Below are positions 23,843 to 31,959 of a DNA stretch of 40,956 nt, in pieces. The notes below the pieces were generated by a model. The model was not told the origin of the DNA and searched no databases. It saw only the letters and a list, made by a program, of their open reading frames with translations. The stretch covers positions 1 through 40,956 of the forward strand of contig CAKOJI010000008.1 of assembly GCA_934089255.1 (NCBI GenBank), written 5' to 3'. The stretch is from an uncultured Bacilli bacterium. GTDB taxonomy: Bacteria > Bacillota_I > Bacilli_A > RF39 > UBA660. Position numbers and translations under genes: made by a program. The number at the start of each line of letters is the position of its first letter. The stretch's first letter is position 1.

Positions 23843-24019
23843 TTACCACCTACTTAAAAATAATAATACCACCAAACCAGGAAATTTTAATAAATAAACA
23901 ATTCCTATAGTAAAAACATTTATTGGAATATTATAACCTATTTTAGAAAGAATTAAATTAACTGCAAATAAATATAAAATAGAAAATACTAAATTTTTAA
24001 TAAATTTATATAGCTTCAT
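23843..24019 (-). CDS. bofA: BofA family (pro-sigma-K processing inhibitor) protein
   Basis: 58 aa, short and easily missed. AGGTGAT lies three to four bases before the ATG at 24017-24019. The protein begins MKLYKFIKNLVFSILYLFAV and continues with NLILSKIGYNIPINVFTIGIVYLLKFPGLVVLLFLSRW. The block of two membrane segments joined by GYNIPINxxT and ending GxPGL is the BofA signature. BofA holds the SpoIVFB intramembrane protease inactive until engulfment is complete. It lies just after recR, exactly as in B. subtilis, which supports the call. Confidence 0.88.
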   Translation of the reverse strand: MKLYKFIKNLVFSILYLFAVNLILSKIGYNIPINVFTIGIVYLLKFPGLVVLLFLSRW

Positions 24020-24049
24020 AAAATCACCTATAAAACTATATGTGTTTAC

Positions 24050-24646
24050 TTAAATATCTTTCCTATCTTGTAATGCTCTATCTAAAGTAATAGAATCTAA
24101 ATAATCTATTTCAACACCCATTGGTATTCCATAAGATAATCTTGTTGTTTTAATATTATATTTTTCTAATATTTTTTTCAAATATAATGTAGTTGCCTCA
24201 CCTTCAATAGAAGGTTTAAGAGCAATAATAATTTCAATATCACCTTCAATATTTGATATCCTCTTGATTAAAGAATCAATGTTAAGTTCATCAGGCGTAA
24301 TCCCATCAATAGGAGAAATTAATCCATTTAATACGTGATACTTTCCATCAAAATTTCCTGTTTTTTCAAACATAAAAACACTCTTAAAATCTTCTACAAC
24401 ACAAATTAAATTATCTTTTCTAAAATTATTAGAACAAATATCACATACTTTTTTATCAGTTATATGCCCACAATTACTACATCTATGTATTCCTTTTTTT
24501 AAATTATTAATACATAAAGAAAAATTAGATACGTCTTCTTCTGACATATCAAGAATTGACATACTTAATCTTTCAGCAGTTTTTTCACCGATACCACTAA
24601 ATTTTTTAAAAGACTCTATTGTTTTTATCAAAATATCAGGATACAT
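24050..24646 (-). CDS. recR: Recombination mediator RecR
   Basis: 198 aa, full length. N-terminal helix-hairpin-helix (KFSGIGEKTAERLSM), four-Cys zinc finger (HRCSNCGHITDKKVCDICSN; about 54-75), then the Toprim domain. The latter has LICVVEDFKSVFMFEKTG and YHVLNGLISPIDGITPD, and ends with ATTLYLKKIL and TRLSYGIPMGVEIDYLDSITLDRAL. RecR acts with RecF and RecO to load RecA on gapped DNA. Its ATG overlaps the ebfC stop (TAATG). Confidence 0.97.
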   Translation of the reverse strand: MYPDILIKTIESFKKFSGIGEKTAERLSMSILDMSEEDVSNFSLCINNLKKGIHRCSNCGHITDKKVCDICSNNFRKDNLICVVEDFKSVFMFEKTGNFDGKYHVLNGLISPIDGITPDELNIDSLIKRISNIEGDIEIIIALKPSIEGEATTLYLKKILEKYNIKTTRLSYGIPMGVEIDYLDSITLDRALQDRKDI

Positions 24647-24945
24647 TAAAATAATCCACCAGCTAACTTGCCATACATACCCATTTTTGATTCTATTTCT
24701 TTGTCAATTTTTTTATAAGCATCATTTATCGCAATTTTAATCATATCTTCTAAACATTCCAAATCCTCTTCATCCATTTGATGTTTATTTTTTATATTTA
24801 CTTTTTCTATAGTTTTATTTCCTTTTAAAGTAACTTCAACCCATTCACTTTCACCAACGAAACTCATTGCATTTATTTCATTTTGTTTATTTTGAATGTC
24901 TTTTTGCATTTTTTGTGCTTGTGCCATTAAATTATTCATATTCAT
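24646..24945 (-). CDS. ebfC: YbaB/EbfC nucleoid-associated protein
   Basis: 99 aa. MNMNNLMAQAQKMQKDIQNK is the dimerising N-terminal helix, and ESEWVEVTLKGNKTIEKVNIK with DLECLEDMIKIAINDAYKKI is the conserved core. Small DNA-binding dimer of unclear role, encoded between dnaX and recR in most bacteria. AAGGTG precedes the ATG. Confidence 0.95.
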   Translation of the reverse strand: MNMNNLMAQAQKMQKDIQNKQNEINAMSFVGESEWVEVTLKGNKTIEKVNIKNKHQMDEEDLECLEDMIKIAINDAYKKIDKEIESKMGMYGKLAGGLF

Positions 24946-24957
24946 ATTTCATTCACC

Positions 24958-26607
24958 TTATCCTATCTCTATTATATCTTCTCCAAACAAATCTTGAGCT
25001 AAATTTTCTAACTCAGATTCGTTGATATTTGACATATTTATATTTTCATCAATATATTCATACTTTTTATCTTTATTTTTTATAAAATTCTGTTTTTCTA
25101 AATTCCAGTCTGCATCAGATATTGCAAAAAATTTATAATTAGAATTATTTACGTCATTATATCTTTTTTCTATATTAATTAAATTATTATTAAATATAAT
25201 TGAATAGTTACTATTTAAAAATGAAAAAATAAAATTATTTTTAGAAACTACTTCGATTTTTGCATTTTCAATTAATCCTAAAGTATTATAATCACTTTCA
25301 AACGATAATTTCTTTATCAATTGGCTCCATTTATCAGAAAAACTATTTTTTTCTTCCTTAGAAGCACCACAAAAACTATTGTTTATTCTTATACTTCTTA
25401 AATTTTCAAAATCAAATTTAGATTTTGTTTCTTCTGGATCATCTAATACATCATTTTCTATTTCTTTTAAATTTTTTTCAACATTAGTCTTTTTATTATC
25501 ATTTGATTTCAAATTAGAAACATTTTCATCTTTATTTTCCACAATTATTTCCCGGGAAATATTTTTTTGATTATTTCCCAAATTTTGTTGATGTAAATCT
25601 AATGTACATAACTCTAATTTTATTAAAATGAAAGGATTAATTATAGAATTAAAAGTTGAAACTAAATTATTTAATTTTACAATTATCATTTTAATATCAT
25701 TTTTATCTATATTAAAATCTAATTTTATCTCATCCATAACTATATCCAACAAATAATTAATAAATTCAGTAACAAAATTAAGAGGAGTTAAACCACTTTC
25801 CGTTACATTGTCAATAAAAGAACTAATTTTTTTATTATCACCATCTATTAAATTAGATAATAATTCTTTTAGTTTTCCAGTACCTAATATACCAAAATTC
25901 ATTTCTATTAAATCTTCAGTAATATCAACTTCAAATTTAGAAACTTTATCTAAATAACTTAGAGCATCTCTTACGCAACCATCAGATAATTTTATCAATA
26001 ACCTCAATGCATCGTCTTCAATTGAAATATTTTCTGTTTTACATATATTAGACAAATGAGCAAACAATACATCATCGCATATTTTAGAAAAATCAAATCT
26101 TTGACATCTAGACATTACAGTTTCTGGAATTTTATTAACCTCTGTAGTTGCTAAAATAAAGATTACGTGTGATGGAGGTTCTTCTAATGTTTTTAAAAAA
26201 GCGTTCCAAGCACTATTTGATAACATGTGTACTTCATCTATTATATAAACCTTATATTTAGAATTATATGGTGCAATTTTAACACTATCACGCAATGTCC
26301 TAATTTCTTCAACACCATTATTACTAGCCGCATCTATCTCAATAATATCAGGTGATTCTGCATAACTTTTACACATTTCACACTCATCACAAGATATTCC
26401 AGTCTGATTATTTATACAATTTAAAGTTTTTGCAAATATTTTTGCAGTACTTGTTTTACCAGTTCCTCTAGGACCTGTAAATATATAAGCATGAGCAATT
26501 TTATTATGCTTAATAGAATTAACTAGTATATCTTTTATATTATCTTGACCAATTAATTGAGAAAAATTACAAGGCCTATATTTTCTATACAAAACTTTAT
26601 AATCCAT
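24958..26607 (-). CDS. dnaX: DNA polymerase III tau/gamma subunits
   Basis: 549 aa. AAA+ domain with Walker A GPRGTGKTSTAKI (about 43-55), zinc module CINNQTGISCDECEMC, Walker B IIDEVHML and SRC sensor VMSRCQRF. Domain III ends near residue 345. A charged, Lys/Asn/Glu-rich linker and a tau-type C-terminal domain follow. DnaX is the motor of the clamp loader. A perfect Noc-site palindrome is embedded at codons about 350-354 (reading ISREI), in the non-conserved linker, and uses CGG, an unusual Arg codon here. AGGAGG precedes the ATG. First gene of the dnaX-ebfC-recR-bofA-holB cluster. Confidence 0.97.
   Translation of the reverse strand: MDYKVLYRKYRPCNFSQLIGQDNIKDILVNSIKHNKIAHAYIFTGPRGTGKTSTAKIFAKTLNCINNQTGISCDECEMCKSYAESPDIIEIDAASNNGVEEIRTLRDSVKIAPYNSKYKVYIIDEVHMLSNSAWNAFLKTLEEPPSHVIFILATTEVNKIPETVMSRCQRFDFSKICDDVLFAHLSNICKTENISIEDDALRLLIKLSDGCVRDALSYLDKVSKFEVDITEDLIEMNFGILGTGKLKELLSNLIDGDNKKISSFIDNVTESGLTPLNFVTEFINYLLDIVMDEIKLDFNIDKNDIKMIIVKLNNLVSTFNSIINPFILIKLELCTLDLHQQNLGNNQKNISREIIVENKDENVSNLKSNDNKKTNVEKNLKEIENDVLDDPEETKSKFDFENLRSIRINNSFCGASKEEKNSFSDKWSQLIKKLSFESDYNTLGLIENAKIEVVSKNNFIFSFLNSNYSIIFNNNLINIEKRYNDVNNSNYKFFAISDADWNLEKQNFIKNKDKKYEYIDENINMSNINESELENLAQDLFGEDIIEIG
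25547..25560. promoter_or_regulatory. Noc-binding site (NBS) inside dnaX
   Basis: ATTTCCCGGGAAAT is an exact match to the Noc binding sequence described for B. subtilis. The palindrome extends to 16 bp. It is one of only two CCCGGG sequences I find in this AT-rich window, and the other is also an exact NBS. Noc protein itself is outside the window. Confidence 0.85.
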
Positions 26608-26658
26608 TTAAAACCTCCTATAAATTCATTATAACACAAAGTACTTAAAAGTATCTAT

Positions 26659-27078
26659 TTAGTTTCTAATTTTTTTAAAAAACTTTTTTAACAAATTCGA
26701 ATATTTTGTATTTTTACAAACAAACATTTGTTCGTATTGTGTTTTCTTATATTTGTTAGTTATAAGCCCTTTAGAATTAATATAAAACACTTTATTAATT
26801 CTAGATTCTTGAATTAATTCTTTACACATATCACAAGGTTCTAATGTCACATACATAATACAGTCCTTTAAATTCCAAGTCTTAAGTTTTTTAAAAGCTT
26901 TCATTAAACATATAATTTCAGCGTGATATAAAGAATTATTGCAGATATTTTTTTTATTATATGCTTTAGAAATAATCTTATTTCCTTTAATAATTAATGC
27001 AGATACTGGGACTTCACTCTTTTTGTATGCTTTTAAAGATAATTTATATAAAATATTTAAAATATCTTGTTCTTTCAT
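26659..27078 (-). CDS. tadA: tRNA-specific adenosine deaminase
   Basis: About 139 aa from the ATG at 27076-27078. The open frame reaches 27114 (GTG), but that part overlaps the SRP RNA, so the later ATG is chosen; GAAAG lies upstream of it. Cytidine-deaminase fold: SLYHAEIICLMKAF (HAE, Zn ligand and proton shuttle) and YVTLEPCDMCKELI (PCxxC). ARINKV-type helix ESRINKVFY follows. TadA converts A34 to inosine in tRNA-Arg(ACG). The tadA, SRP RNA and dnaX neighbourhood is as in Bacillus. Confidence 0.92.
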   Translation of the reverse strand: MKEQDILNILYKLSLKAYKKSEVPVSALIIKGNKIISKAYNKKNICNNSLYHAEIICLMKAFKKLKTWNLKDCIMYVTLEPCDMCKELIQESRINKVFYINSKGLITNKYKKTQYEQMFVCKNTKYSNLLKKFFKKIRN

Positions 27079-27102
27079 AAATTTATACACTTTCTTTCCA
27101 TA

Positions 27103-27180
27103 AAAAAAGTGCACATTAATATTATTTAATATGGCTGCTACATTCCTGTCCTGACCAGTTTATAAAAACATTAATTGCAC
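27103..27180 (-). ncRNA. ffs: Short-type signal recognition particle RNA
   Basis: The conserved core GGTCAGGACAGGAATGTAGC then AGCC (about 27133-27158) is the Ffh-binding helix 8 with its GGAA-type tetraloop region. Flanking bases GTGCAATTAAT (5') and ATTAATGTGCAC (3') pair to close one long hairpin of about 72 nt, followed by seven T acting as terminator. It scaffolds Ffh to target membrane proteins. It is the short, Alu-less type seen in Gram-negatives and Mollicutes, not the roughly 270-nt form of Bacillus. Position next to tadA and dnaX agrees. Confidence 0.92.
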
Positions 27181-27186
27181 GTATTA

Positions 27187-27215
27187 ATATTAACATTTAA
27201 TATATTTTTTTTCAA
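27187..27215 (-). promoter_or_regulatory. SRP RNA promoter
   Basis: On the minus strand, -35 TTGAAA (27210-27215) and -10 TAATAT (27187-27192) with a 17-bp spacer predict a start at about 27180, exactly the 5' base of the RNA hairpin. A parS site lies 12 bases upstream of the -35. Confidence 0.75.
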
Positions 27216-27226
27216 GTTATACACAA

Positions 27227-27242
27227 TGTTTCACGTGAAACA
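27227..27242. promoter_or_regulatory. parS site (ParB/Spo0J binding), copy 1
   Basis: TGTTTCACGTGAAACA is a perfect 16-bp palindrome identical to the consensus parS. ParB-CTP clamps load here, spread and recruit SMC for chromosome segregation. Confidence 0.95.
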
Positions 27243-27426
27243 TTATAAACAATATAATATGAACTATAAATAATAATAATAATATATTAAATTTAGTAAT
27301 AAGTAATAATAATTAAATAATCAAAATAAATTATGAGATAGATTTGTTAATAAACAGCATTTTATCAATAATTATTTTATTAAAATACATCTAAATAGAA
27401 GAAAAAAGTTTTCAACAATAATTTAA
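27243..27426. other. AT-rich spacer between two parS sites
   Basis: 184 bases with no open frame of note and no clear hairpin. Long A/T runs suggest flexible or easily melted DNA. It may simply be landing space for ParB clamps. Confidence 0.5.
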
Positions 27427-27442
27427 TGTTTCACGTGAAACA
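27427..27442. promoter_or_regulatory. parS site (ParB/Spo0J binding), copy 2
   Basis: A second perfect TGTTTCACGTGAAACA, exactly 200 bp from copy 1 and directly behind the gyrA terminator hairpin. About 9 kb from the inferred origin, in the usual origin-proximal zone. Confidence 0.95.
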
Positions 27443-27444
27443 TT

Positions 27445-27479
27445 AAAAGAAGAGAATAATTTATTTATCCTCTTCTTTT
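27445..27479 (-). terminator. Probable gyrA terminator overlapping its 3' end
   Basis: The minus-strand stem AAAAGAAGAG / CTCTTCTTTT (10 bp) has a loop of about 15 bases that contains the gyrA stop codon. Only four T follow in the arm, so strength is uncertain. Confidence 0.5.
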
Positions 27480-30031
27480 ATGTCTACATCTGTTTCGTCA
27501 GTTTCTTCATCTTTATCTACTATACTTATTGTTGATACAATTTGATTTTCTTTTAAATTAATTAATCTTACGCCTTGCGTTACACGACTTAATTGTGAAA
27601 TTTGTTCTAATGGCAACCTAATAATCATACCAGAATTAGTAATAATCATTAAATCTTGATTATCTTCAATTATTTTAAAGGAAACTAAAGAACCATTTTT
27701 ATCAGTAACATTTAAAGCTTTTACACCTTTGCTACCCCTTTTAGTAATCCTAAATTCACTTACTAAAGTTTTCTTACCATAACCTTTTTTAGTAGCAATT
27801 AAAATATTATTTTCTAGATTAACAACCTCTAAACCAATACAATCTGAGTCAACTAAATTAATTCCTCTAACACCAGAAGCTGTTCTTCCCATAACACGTA
27901 TCTCATTTTCATCAAAGACTGCCATTCTTCCTTCTGAAGAACCCATCATAATATAATCAGAACCAGTTGATTTCTTAACACCTATTAATTCATCATTATT
28001 TCTTAAAGAAATACAAATTTTACCACTATTTCTTATATTCTCAAATTCAGAAATTAAAGTTTTCTTAATGAATCCTTTCTTAGTTCCAAAAATTAAATAT
28101 TTGTATTCATCATTATTTGACATCTTTATTAAAGAATTAATAGCTTCGTCTTTTTCTATCTGTAATAAATTAATTATTGGTAAACCTTTAGCTTGACGAC
28201 TATATTCTGGAATTTCATAACCCTTTAGCCTATATACCTTTCCTTTATTAGTAAAGAATAATAAATAATCATGTGTGGATAAGTTTATCATATGTTCAAC
28301 ATAATCTTCCTCATTGGTTGACATTCCCTTTACACCTACACCACCACGGTGTTGTGATTTATAAGAATTAGCGGACAAACGTTTGATATAGCCTTTATTA
28401 GTTAACGTTACAATGATATTTTCTTCTGGAATTAAAGATTCATCTTCTATAAAATCAATTGCAGTCATATCAATGGATGTTCTGCGATCATCACCATATT
28501 TATCACGAATCTCCGTTAATTCATCTTTTATAATACCTAGTACCATTTCTTCACTAGATAATACTAAATTATAATAATCAATTTTTGATAGTAAATCTTT
28601 TAGTTCATCTTCAATTTTGTTTCTTTCCAAACCAGTTAAACGTCTTAATTTTAACTCTAAAATACTATCTGCTTGAATTTCACTCAAACCGAATTTAGAC
28701 ATTAATGTAGTTTTTGCTACTTGATCAGTTGAAGATTCTTTAATTATTTTAATAACCTCATCAATATGATCTAGCGCAATTTTTAAACCATTTAATATAT
28801 GTACTCTATCTTCAGCCTTTTTCAAATCAAACTTAGTACGTCTTATAATAACTTCTCTTTGATAATCAATATATTTTGAAATAATATCTTTTAAACCTAA
28901 AACCTTAGGAGTTCTACCATCTATCATTAATAAAATAATACTATAGTTTGTTTGAAAAGCAGTATGCTTGTATAAATTATTTAAAACAACTTGCGCATTA
29001 GCATCCTTCTTTAAAGTTATTGTTATCTTTACACCATCTTTTAAATCTGTATGATAATCAGAAATCCCTTCAATTACTTTATTATGAACTAATTCTGCAA
29101 CTTTATTTTTAAGTTCTAGTGTATTAACACCATAAGGAACCTCAGTAATAACAATATTACTATGATTTCCATGTTCTTCTATCATTGCTTTACTTCTTAT
29201 AGTAATTGTACCTCTACCAGTCTCATAAGCACGTTTAATGCCCGAATTACCAAGTATTATACCACCAGTTGGAAAATCTGGTCCCTTAATATATTCCATT
29301 AAACCAAGAGTATCTATTTCTGGATTATCAATATAAGCAATACATCCATTAATAACTTCAGTTAAATTATGTGGCGGAATATTAGTTGCCATACCAACAG
29401 CAATACCCATAGCTCCATTAACTAATATATTAGGATATCTAGAAGGTAAAACAACTGGTTCTTTTAAAGATTCATCAAAGTTTGGAGTCATATCAACTGT
29501 ATCTTTACGAATATCTCTTAACATTTCAAGTGATAACTTAGATAATCTAGATTCTGTATAACGATATGCTGCAGCACCATCACCTTCTATATTACCAAAG
29601 TTTCCGTGACCATCAATAAGTAAATATCTCATATTAAAATCTTGTGCCATTCTAACCATAGCATCATAAATTGATGAATCTCCATGTGGATGATAATTAC
29701 CCATAACTTCACCAACTGATTTAGCACATTTACGATGTGGTTTATCAGGTGTATAACCAGAATCAAACATTGACCACAAAATACGTCTGTGAACAGGTTT
29801 TAAACCATCTCTTAAGTCAGGTATAGCACGTGAAGTAATAACACTAAGTGAATAATCAAGAAAAGATTTTTTTACTTCATCTACAATGTTATTTTCACTT
29901 AATTTATCTCTATCGTGAAATTCACCACTAAAATATGAAGGATCCTCACTTTTATCCATATTATCACTAGCTACTTCAGTTGTTTCTTCATTATTAATTT
30001 CTTCAGTTATATCTTTATTTTCTTCTTCCAT
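27461..30031 (-). CDS. gyrA: DNA gyrase subunit A
   Basis: 856 aa. Type II topoisomerase subunit that cleaves and rejoins DNA; with GyrB it introduces negative supercoils. After an acidic N-terminal extension of about 45 residues come RAIPDLRDGLKPVHRRIL, the quinolone-determining region HPHGDSSIYDAMVRMAQDF, and the catalytic Tyr in AAAYRYTESRLS. The GyrA box QHRGGVG identifies gyrase rather than topoisomerase IV. Then follow the beta-pinwheel repeats and an acidic tail (DEETDETDVDIKEEDK). Position 83-equivalent is Ser (GDSSIYD), the usual quinolone-sensitive residue. AGGAGG precedes the ATG; gyrB lies 11 bases upstream. Confidence 0.98.
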   Translation of the reverse strand: MEEENKDITEEINNEETTEVASDNMDKSEDPSYFSGEFHDRDKLSENNIVDEVKKSFLDYSLSVITSRAIPDLRDGLKPVHRRILWSMFDSGYTPDKPHRKCAKSVGEVMGNYHPHGDSSIYDAMVRMAQDFNMRYLLIDGHGNFGNIEGDGAAAYRYTESRLSKLSLEMLRDIRKDTVDMTPNFDESLKEPVVLPSRYPNILVNGAMGIAVGMATNIPPHNLTEVINGCIAYIDNPEIDTLGLMEYIKGPDFPTGGIILGNSGIKRAYETGRGTITIRSKAMIEEHGNHSNIVITEVPYGVNTLELKNKVAELVHNKVIEGISDYHTDLKDGVKITITLKKDANAQVVLNNLYKHTAFQTNYSIILLMIDGRTPKVLGLKDIISKYIDYQREVIIRRTKFDLKKAEDRVHILNGLKIALDHIDEVIKIIKESSTDQVAKTTLMSKFGLSEIQADSILELKLRRLTGLERNKIEDELKDLLSKIDYYNLVLSSEEMVLGIIKDELTEIRDKYGDDRRTSIDMTAIDFIEDESLIPEENIIVTLTNKGYIKRLSANSYKSQHRGGVGVKGMSTNEEDYVEHMINLSTHDYLLFFTNKGKVYRLKGYEIPEYSRQAKGLPIINLLQIEKDEAINSLIKMSNNDEYKYLIFGTKKGFIKKTLISEFENIRNSGKICISLRNNDELIGVKKSTGSDYIMMGSSEGRMAVFDENEIRVMGRTASGVRGINLVDSDCIGLEVVNLENNILIATKKGYGKKTLVSEFRITKRGSKGVKALNVTDKNGSLVSFKIIEDNQDLMIITNSGMIIRLPLEQISQLSRVTQGVRLINLKENQIVSTISIVDKDEETDETDVDIKEEDK

Positions 30032-30042
30032 ACCTTAACCTC

Positions 30043-31959
30043 CTATATATCTAATTCTGCATAATTAGCATTTGCTTCTATAAATTCTTTTCTAGGTTCT
30101 ACGTCTTCACCCATTAATTCAGAGAAAATTTGATCAGCACTTACACAATCATCTACAGTAATTTTTCTCAAAATTCTTTGATTAATATCCATTGTTGTTT
30201 CATTTAACTCTGCAGCATCCATTTCTCCTAAACCTTTCATTCTAGCAATCTCTGCTCTAGAACGTACATTTTCAGGCAAACTTCTCAAATATGCTTCTTT
30301 TTCATCTTCATCTAAAACATATTTTCTAGTCTTCCCATGCATTATTCTAAATAAAGGTGGTTGAGCAGCATAAACATGCCCAGCTTCAACAATTGGTCGG
30401 AAAAATCTATAAAATAATGTTAACAATAACACTCTAATATGAGCACCATCAACATCGGCATCGGTCATTATAATTATTTTATCATATCTTAATTTAGATA
30501 AATCAAATTCTTGTCCAATACCAGTTCCAAATGCTGTTATAATAGTTCTTATTTCCTCATTGCCCAAAGCCTTATCTAGTCTAGCTTTTTCAACATTTAA
30601 TATTTTTCCTCTTAAAGGAAGTATTGCTTGTGTCATAGAATCTCTACCCTTTTTAGCAGAACCACCGGCACTATCTCCTTCGACTATAAATATTTCTGAT
30701 ATCTTTGGATCTTTGCTCTTACAGTCAGATAATTTTCCAAAGAAATTGCTAGTTACACTAATATCACTCTTTCTCGTAACTTCACGAGCTCTTTTTGCAG
30801 CAAGTCTACCACGACAAGCAATAATAGCCTTTTCAATAATTACTTTAGCCTCATTTGGATTTTCCATTAAGAAACGTTCAAATCCCTTAGAAAATACACT
30901 GTCTGCAATTTTTCTTACTTCACTATTACCGAGTCTTCCTTTAGTTTGTCCTTCAAATTGAGGATTTGGATGCTTACAAGAAACTATCATTGTTAATCCT
31001 TCTTTAACATCATCTCCCGTTAAAGATTCATCTTTTTCTTTTAAAATATTATTCTTTCTTGCATAATTATTAATAATTCTGGTCAAAGCACGTCTAACAC
31101 CTTCTTCGTGTGTACCACCATCATGAGTATTAATATTATTAACAAATGAATAAATATTATCAGAATATCCAGTATTGTATTGCATAGCAACCTCAAAGAA
31201 AATACCAGCTTCTTCACCTTCTAAATGTATAACTTGTTCATGAATAGGAGTTTTATTTTTATTTAAAAACCTAACATACTCACTAATTCCACCTTCATAC
31301 AAGAATTTGTCTCCTTGAGTATCTTCTTCATCCCTATCATCTCTTAAAGTAAGTTGTAATCCCCTATTTAAAAAGGCTAATTCTCTTACTCTAACTTTCA
31401 AAGTTTCATAATCATAAATTTCTGTATCAAATATATCAGGATCTGGTTTAAATTTAACACTTGTTCCAGTTCTATTAATATCACAATCACCTATTATTGT
31501 TAATTTTTGAGTTGTTTTTCCACCATTTTCAAATTTTGCTTCATAAATTTTACCATCTTTATAAACTCTAACAATAACCCATTTAGATAACGCATTAACT
31601 ACACTTGCACCTACACCATGTAATCCACCAGATACTTTATATCCACCGCCACCAAATTTACCACCAGCATGTAAAACCGTATAAACAGTTTCTACAGTAG
31701 AAATACCAGTTTTAGGATGAATTCCAACCGGTATACCACGACCATCATCTCTAACAGTTATAGAATTGTCTTTGTTTATAATTATTTCAATATTTTTACA
31801 AAATCCAGCTAAAGCTTCATCGATTGAATTATCAACTATCTCCCAAACCAAATGATGCAAACCTTTAACATCAGTAGTACCAATATACATTCCCGGTCTC
31901 TTTCTAACAGCTTCTAATCCTTCTAATACTTGAATATCACTTTCATTATATTCATTCAT
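30043..31959 (-). CDS. gyrB: DNA gyrase subunit B
   Basis: 638 aa. GHKL ATPase (EIVDNSIDEALAG; VRDDGRGIPVG; GLHGVGASVVNALS), transducer domain (QTKGRLGNSEVR), then Toprim (IVEGDSAGGSAKKGRD; IIMTDADVDGAHIRVLLL), and the GyrB C-terminus (LPENVRSRAEIARMKGLGEM). It provides ATP hydrolysis for supercoiling. AAGGAGG precedes the ATG; its start overlaps the recF stop by eight bases, giving a recF-gyrB-gyrA operon. Confidence 0.98.
   Translation of the reverse strand: MNEYNESDIQVLEGLEAVRKRPGMYIGTTDVKGLHHLVWEIVDNSIDEALAGFCKNIEIIINKDNSITVRDDGRGIPVGIHPKTGISTVETVYTVLHAGGKFGGGGYKVSGGLHGVGASVVNALSKWVIVRVYKDGKIYEAKFENGGKTTQKLTIIGDCDINRTGTSVKFKPDPDIFDTEIYDYETLKVRVRELAFLNRGLQLTLRDDRDEEDTQGDKFLYEGGISEYVRFLNKNKTPIHEQVIHLEGEEAGIFFEVAMQYNTGYSDNIYSFVNNINTHDGGTHEEGVRRALTRIINNYARKNNILKEKDESLTGDDVKEGLTMIVSCKHPNPQFEGQTKGRLGNSEVRKIADSVFSKGFERFLMENPNEAKVIIEKAIIACRGRLAAKRAREVTRKSDISVTSNFFGKLSDCKSKDPKISEIFIVEGDSAGGSAKKGRDSMTQAILPLRGKILNVEKARLDKALGNEEIRTIITAFGTGIGQEFDLSKLRYDKIIIMTDADVDGAHIRVLLLTLFYRFFRPIVEAGHVYAAQPPLFRIMHGKTRKYVLDEDEKEAYLRSLPENVRSRAEIARMKGLGEMDAAELNETTMDINQRILRKITVDDCVSADQIFSELMGEDVEPRKEFIEANANYAELDI

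Noticed and set aside
30560..30961. 133-aa + strand open frame inside gyrB
   Set aside because: Antisense shadow of the gyrB Toprim region; no ribosome site or family pattern.
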